A DNA stretch of 6,563 nt from Treponema sp. (GTDB lineage: Bacteria; Spirochaetota; Spirochaetia; Treponematales; Breznakiellaceae), in contig JAIRNB010000358.1 of the NCBI GenBank assembly GCA_031258265.1, positions 1 to 6,563 on the forward strand, in the 5' to 3' direction. Below the pieces are notes generated by a model. That model ran no database searches. It saw nothing but the letters and a program-made list of their open reading frames with translations, and was not told the DNA's origin. Positions 5,075 through 6,563 of the stretch are shown piece by piece (within the stretch, counting starts at the first letter, position 1; each line of letters opens with the position of its first letter). The position numbers were made by a program, and so were the translations under genes.

Positions 5075-6563
5075 GCGGCAAAGGGAGGCTTTTTTCCTGG
5101 CCGGCGATTCCCCTGTATTTTTTCGCCGCCCTCCTTTTGTTTCCCGCCCGCGGCGGCGCCCAGGAGAACCTCTACTGGGAAACTTCCGGGGTTTTCTCAG
5201 GGATCCCCGGTAAATTCCCCGTCTCCGCCTCCAATGGGGACTTCTCCGTTGTCGCCTGGCAGGAATCTTCCCCCATTCCCGGAGGAGGGGAGATCCGCGT
5301 CTCCCTGGCCGCCGGGAGCCGGGACTGGCGGATCTACCGTTCCGTGGCGGGGCCCTACCGCTACACCGGGACGGAACCGGCGATCCTCAGCATCGCCCTG
5401 GACAGGGCCGGCAGGATCATCATTGTGGCGGCGGCTTCCCCCGGAAAATGTGAAATCCTTGTCTCCGAAGACCGGGGGCAGAGTTTTTCCCGCCGGCTTA
5501 TCGACGGGGCCGGCAGTTCCGTGGCCCCCCGGATCGCGATCCGTTCCGGCGGGGCCTACCTCATTTTCATTACCGGGGGAACAGAACAATCCCTGTCCAT
5601 CTACTATGCCCTCTCCGATGACGCGCTTAACTGGGGGCCCTTCAGCCGTTTTGTGGAGAATCCCGCCCTGCCCCTCAGCTTCCTTCCCGCCCATGCGGCC
5701 CTGGGCTCTTCGGAATTTGTGGTCTTCCAGTCCCTCACGGCGGAAAAGGATTCCCCCCCCAGTTTTCAGCTTTTCATCAAAAGATCGGACGACGGGGGCC
5801 GGACCTGGGGGCCCTCCCGGCTTCTCACGGATTTTCAGGAACAGGGCAGGGACGCCCCCCTCTACGACAACCAGCGGCCCTTCCTAATTCCCCTCGGCGA
5901 CCGGCTTTTCCTGGCCTGGGAACGGCGTTACCAAAACGGTTCCCCCCAGGTATACGGCCTGGAACTCGGACCGGGCGGGAACCCCGCCGGTCTCCCCCAG
6001 CGGATCAACCGGGAGGAAGCCTACTGTAACGATCCTGTGGCTTTTCTCCACCGGGGGGAACCCATGGTTAGCTGGTTCGATAACCGCGATGGGGGCAACC
6101 GGGCCTACCTGGGCCGGTATAACGGGGTCTTCTGGCTTAACCAGGACCTTTCCGGCCCCGCTGAGGATCTGGCCTTTGTCCGGCCTGCGGCGGCGGAGGA
6201 GCTTTCGTTTTTCTACCAGTCAAATTCCCGGCAGGGAAGCCATATCCGGCATATCATCCCCGACCGTTCCGTCCCCATCCCGGCGATCCGGGCCCTTAAT
6301 TTCCGCCCCGGCTTTAGCTCCCAGGGGGACAGAGTCCGCCTAAGCTGGACGGAAGTCCGGGACCCCGCGGGGATAGCCGGCTATTCCTGGCTTTGGAGCA
6401 GGGAAGCCGGGGAAGAACCGGAACGGAAGCTCCAGGGGCAAAATTCCTCGGCACAGACCCTGGAATTCCAGGCGGAAGACGAGGGAAGCTGGTATTTCAG
6501 CCTCATGGCCCAGGATAGGGCGGGGAACTGGTCCGGCATTGACCGGGTGGAGTATATCCGGGA
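5071..6563 (+). CDS. Exported Asp-box beta-propeller / Fn3-like protein, 3' end outside the window
   Basis: The frame is open from ATG 5071 to the window edge (497 codons so far), so the gene is partial. Residues 1-30 are a signal peptide (hydrophobic IPLYFFAALLLFPA, likely cut GGA/QE). Residues about 35-390 read as a sialidase-like beta-propeller. They contain two Asp-boxes, SEDRGQSF at 132-139 and the consensus-perfect SDDGGRTW at 239-246, and a degenerate one near 181-188 (LSDDALNW). A propeller-blade motif MVSWFDNRDGGNRAYLGRYN follows at 332-351. Residues about 401-497 resemble an Fn3/Ig-like domain (VRLSWTEV, then DPAGIAGYSW and AQDRAGNWSG). I see no FRIP-type Arg motif of true sialidases near the N-terminus, so a binding or structural role is likelier than catalysis. 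The start overlaps the upstream stop by 4 nt, which indicates an operon with the TPR gene. It could be periplasmic or surface-exposed. Confidence 0.85.
   Translation, partial: MSGKGRLFSWPAIPLYFFAALLLFPARGGAQENLYWETSGVFSGIPGKFPVSASNGDFSVVAWQESSPIPGGGEIRVSLAAGSRDWRIYRSVAGPYRYTGTEPAILSIALDRAGRIIIVAAASPGKCEILVSEDRGQSFSRRLIDGAGSSVAPRIAIRSGGAYLIFITGGTEQSLSIYYALSDDALNWGPFSRFVENPALPLSFLPAHAALGSSEFVVFQSLTAEKDSPPSFQLFIKRSDDGGRTWGPSRLLTDFQEQGRDAPLYDNQRPFLIPLGDRLFLAWERRYQNGSPQVYGLELGPGGNPAGLPQRINREEAYCNDPVAFLHRGEPMVSWFDNRDGGNRAYLGRYNGVFWLNQDLSGPAEDLAFVRPAAAEELSFFYQSNSRQGSHIRHIIPDRSVPIPAIRALNFRPGFSSQGDRVRLSWTEVRDPAGIAGYSWLWSREAGEEPERKLQGQNSSAQTLEFQAEDEGSWYFSLMAQDRAGNWSGIDRVEYIR

Noticed and set aside
5234..5887. 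217-codon plus-strand open frame inside the propeller gene
   Set aside because: It lies in another frame of the real gene, with Pro/Ser/Arg-rich low-complexity sequence and no domain. The frame from 5071 has a signal peptide and Asp-boxes.

Overview
The window looks like chromosomal DNA of a treponeme-like spirochaete. This rests on a UPF0164-type outer-membrane protein (a family typical of Treponema) next to a very long secreted TPR protein and a secreted beta-propeller/Fn3-like protein. The coding part is GC-rich, with heavy use of GGG, CCC, GCC and CGG codons, unlike the host-adapted, lower-GC treponemes. A free-living or insect-gut relative is a reasonable guess, but the genus is an inference, not a demonstration.

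Layout. Positions 1-407 hold no convincing gene. They contain a dense series of ten short, mostly perfect inverted repeats with 2-4 nt loops, nearly all with different stem sequences, covering about half of the interval 16-357. Positions 408-1736 (minus strand) encode a UPF0164/FadL-PorV-like outer-membrane protein with a C-terminal TPR. A gap of about 50 bp separates its start from a divergent plus-strand pair. The first of the pair (1790-5074) encodes a roughly 1094-residue exported TPR/coiled-coil protein. The second begins at 5071, overlaps the stop of the first by 4 nt (ATGA), and encodes an exported protein with Asp-box (BNR) beta-propeller repeats followed by an Fn3/Ig-like domain. It runs off the right edge.

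How they may work together. All three products carry export signals, and the locus has one beta-barrel, one large helical-repeat scaffold and one propeller/adhesion-like protein. That fits a shared cell-envelope role: a barrel in the outer membrane with periplasmic or surface partners. The sequence does not show the function, and no enzyme active site is evident. The most unusual parts are the hairpin array on the left, which contains two modules with similar flanks and different stems, and the in-frame tandem repeats in the TPR gene.
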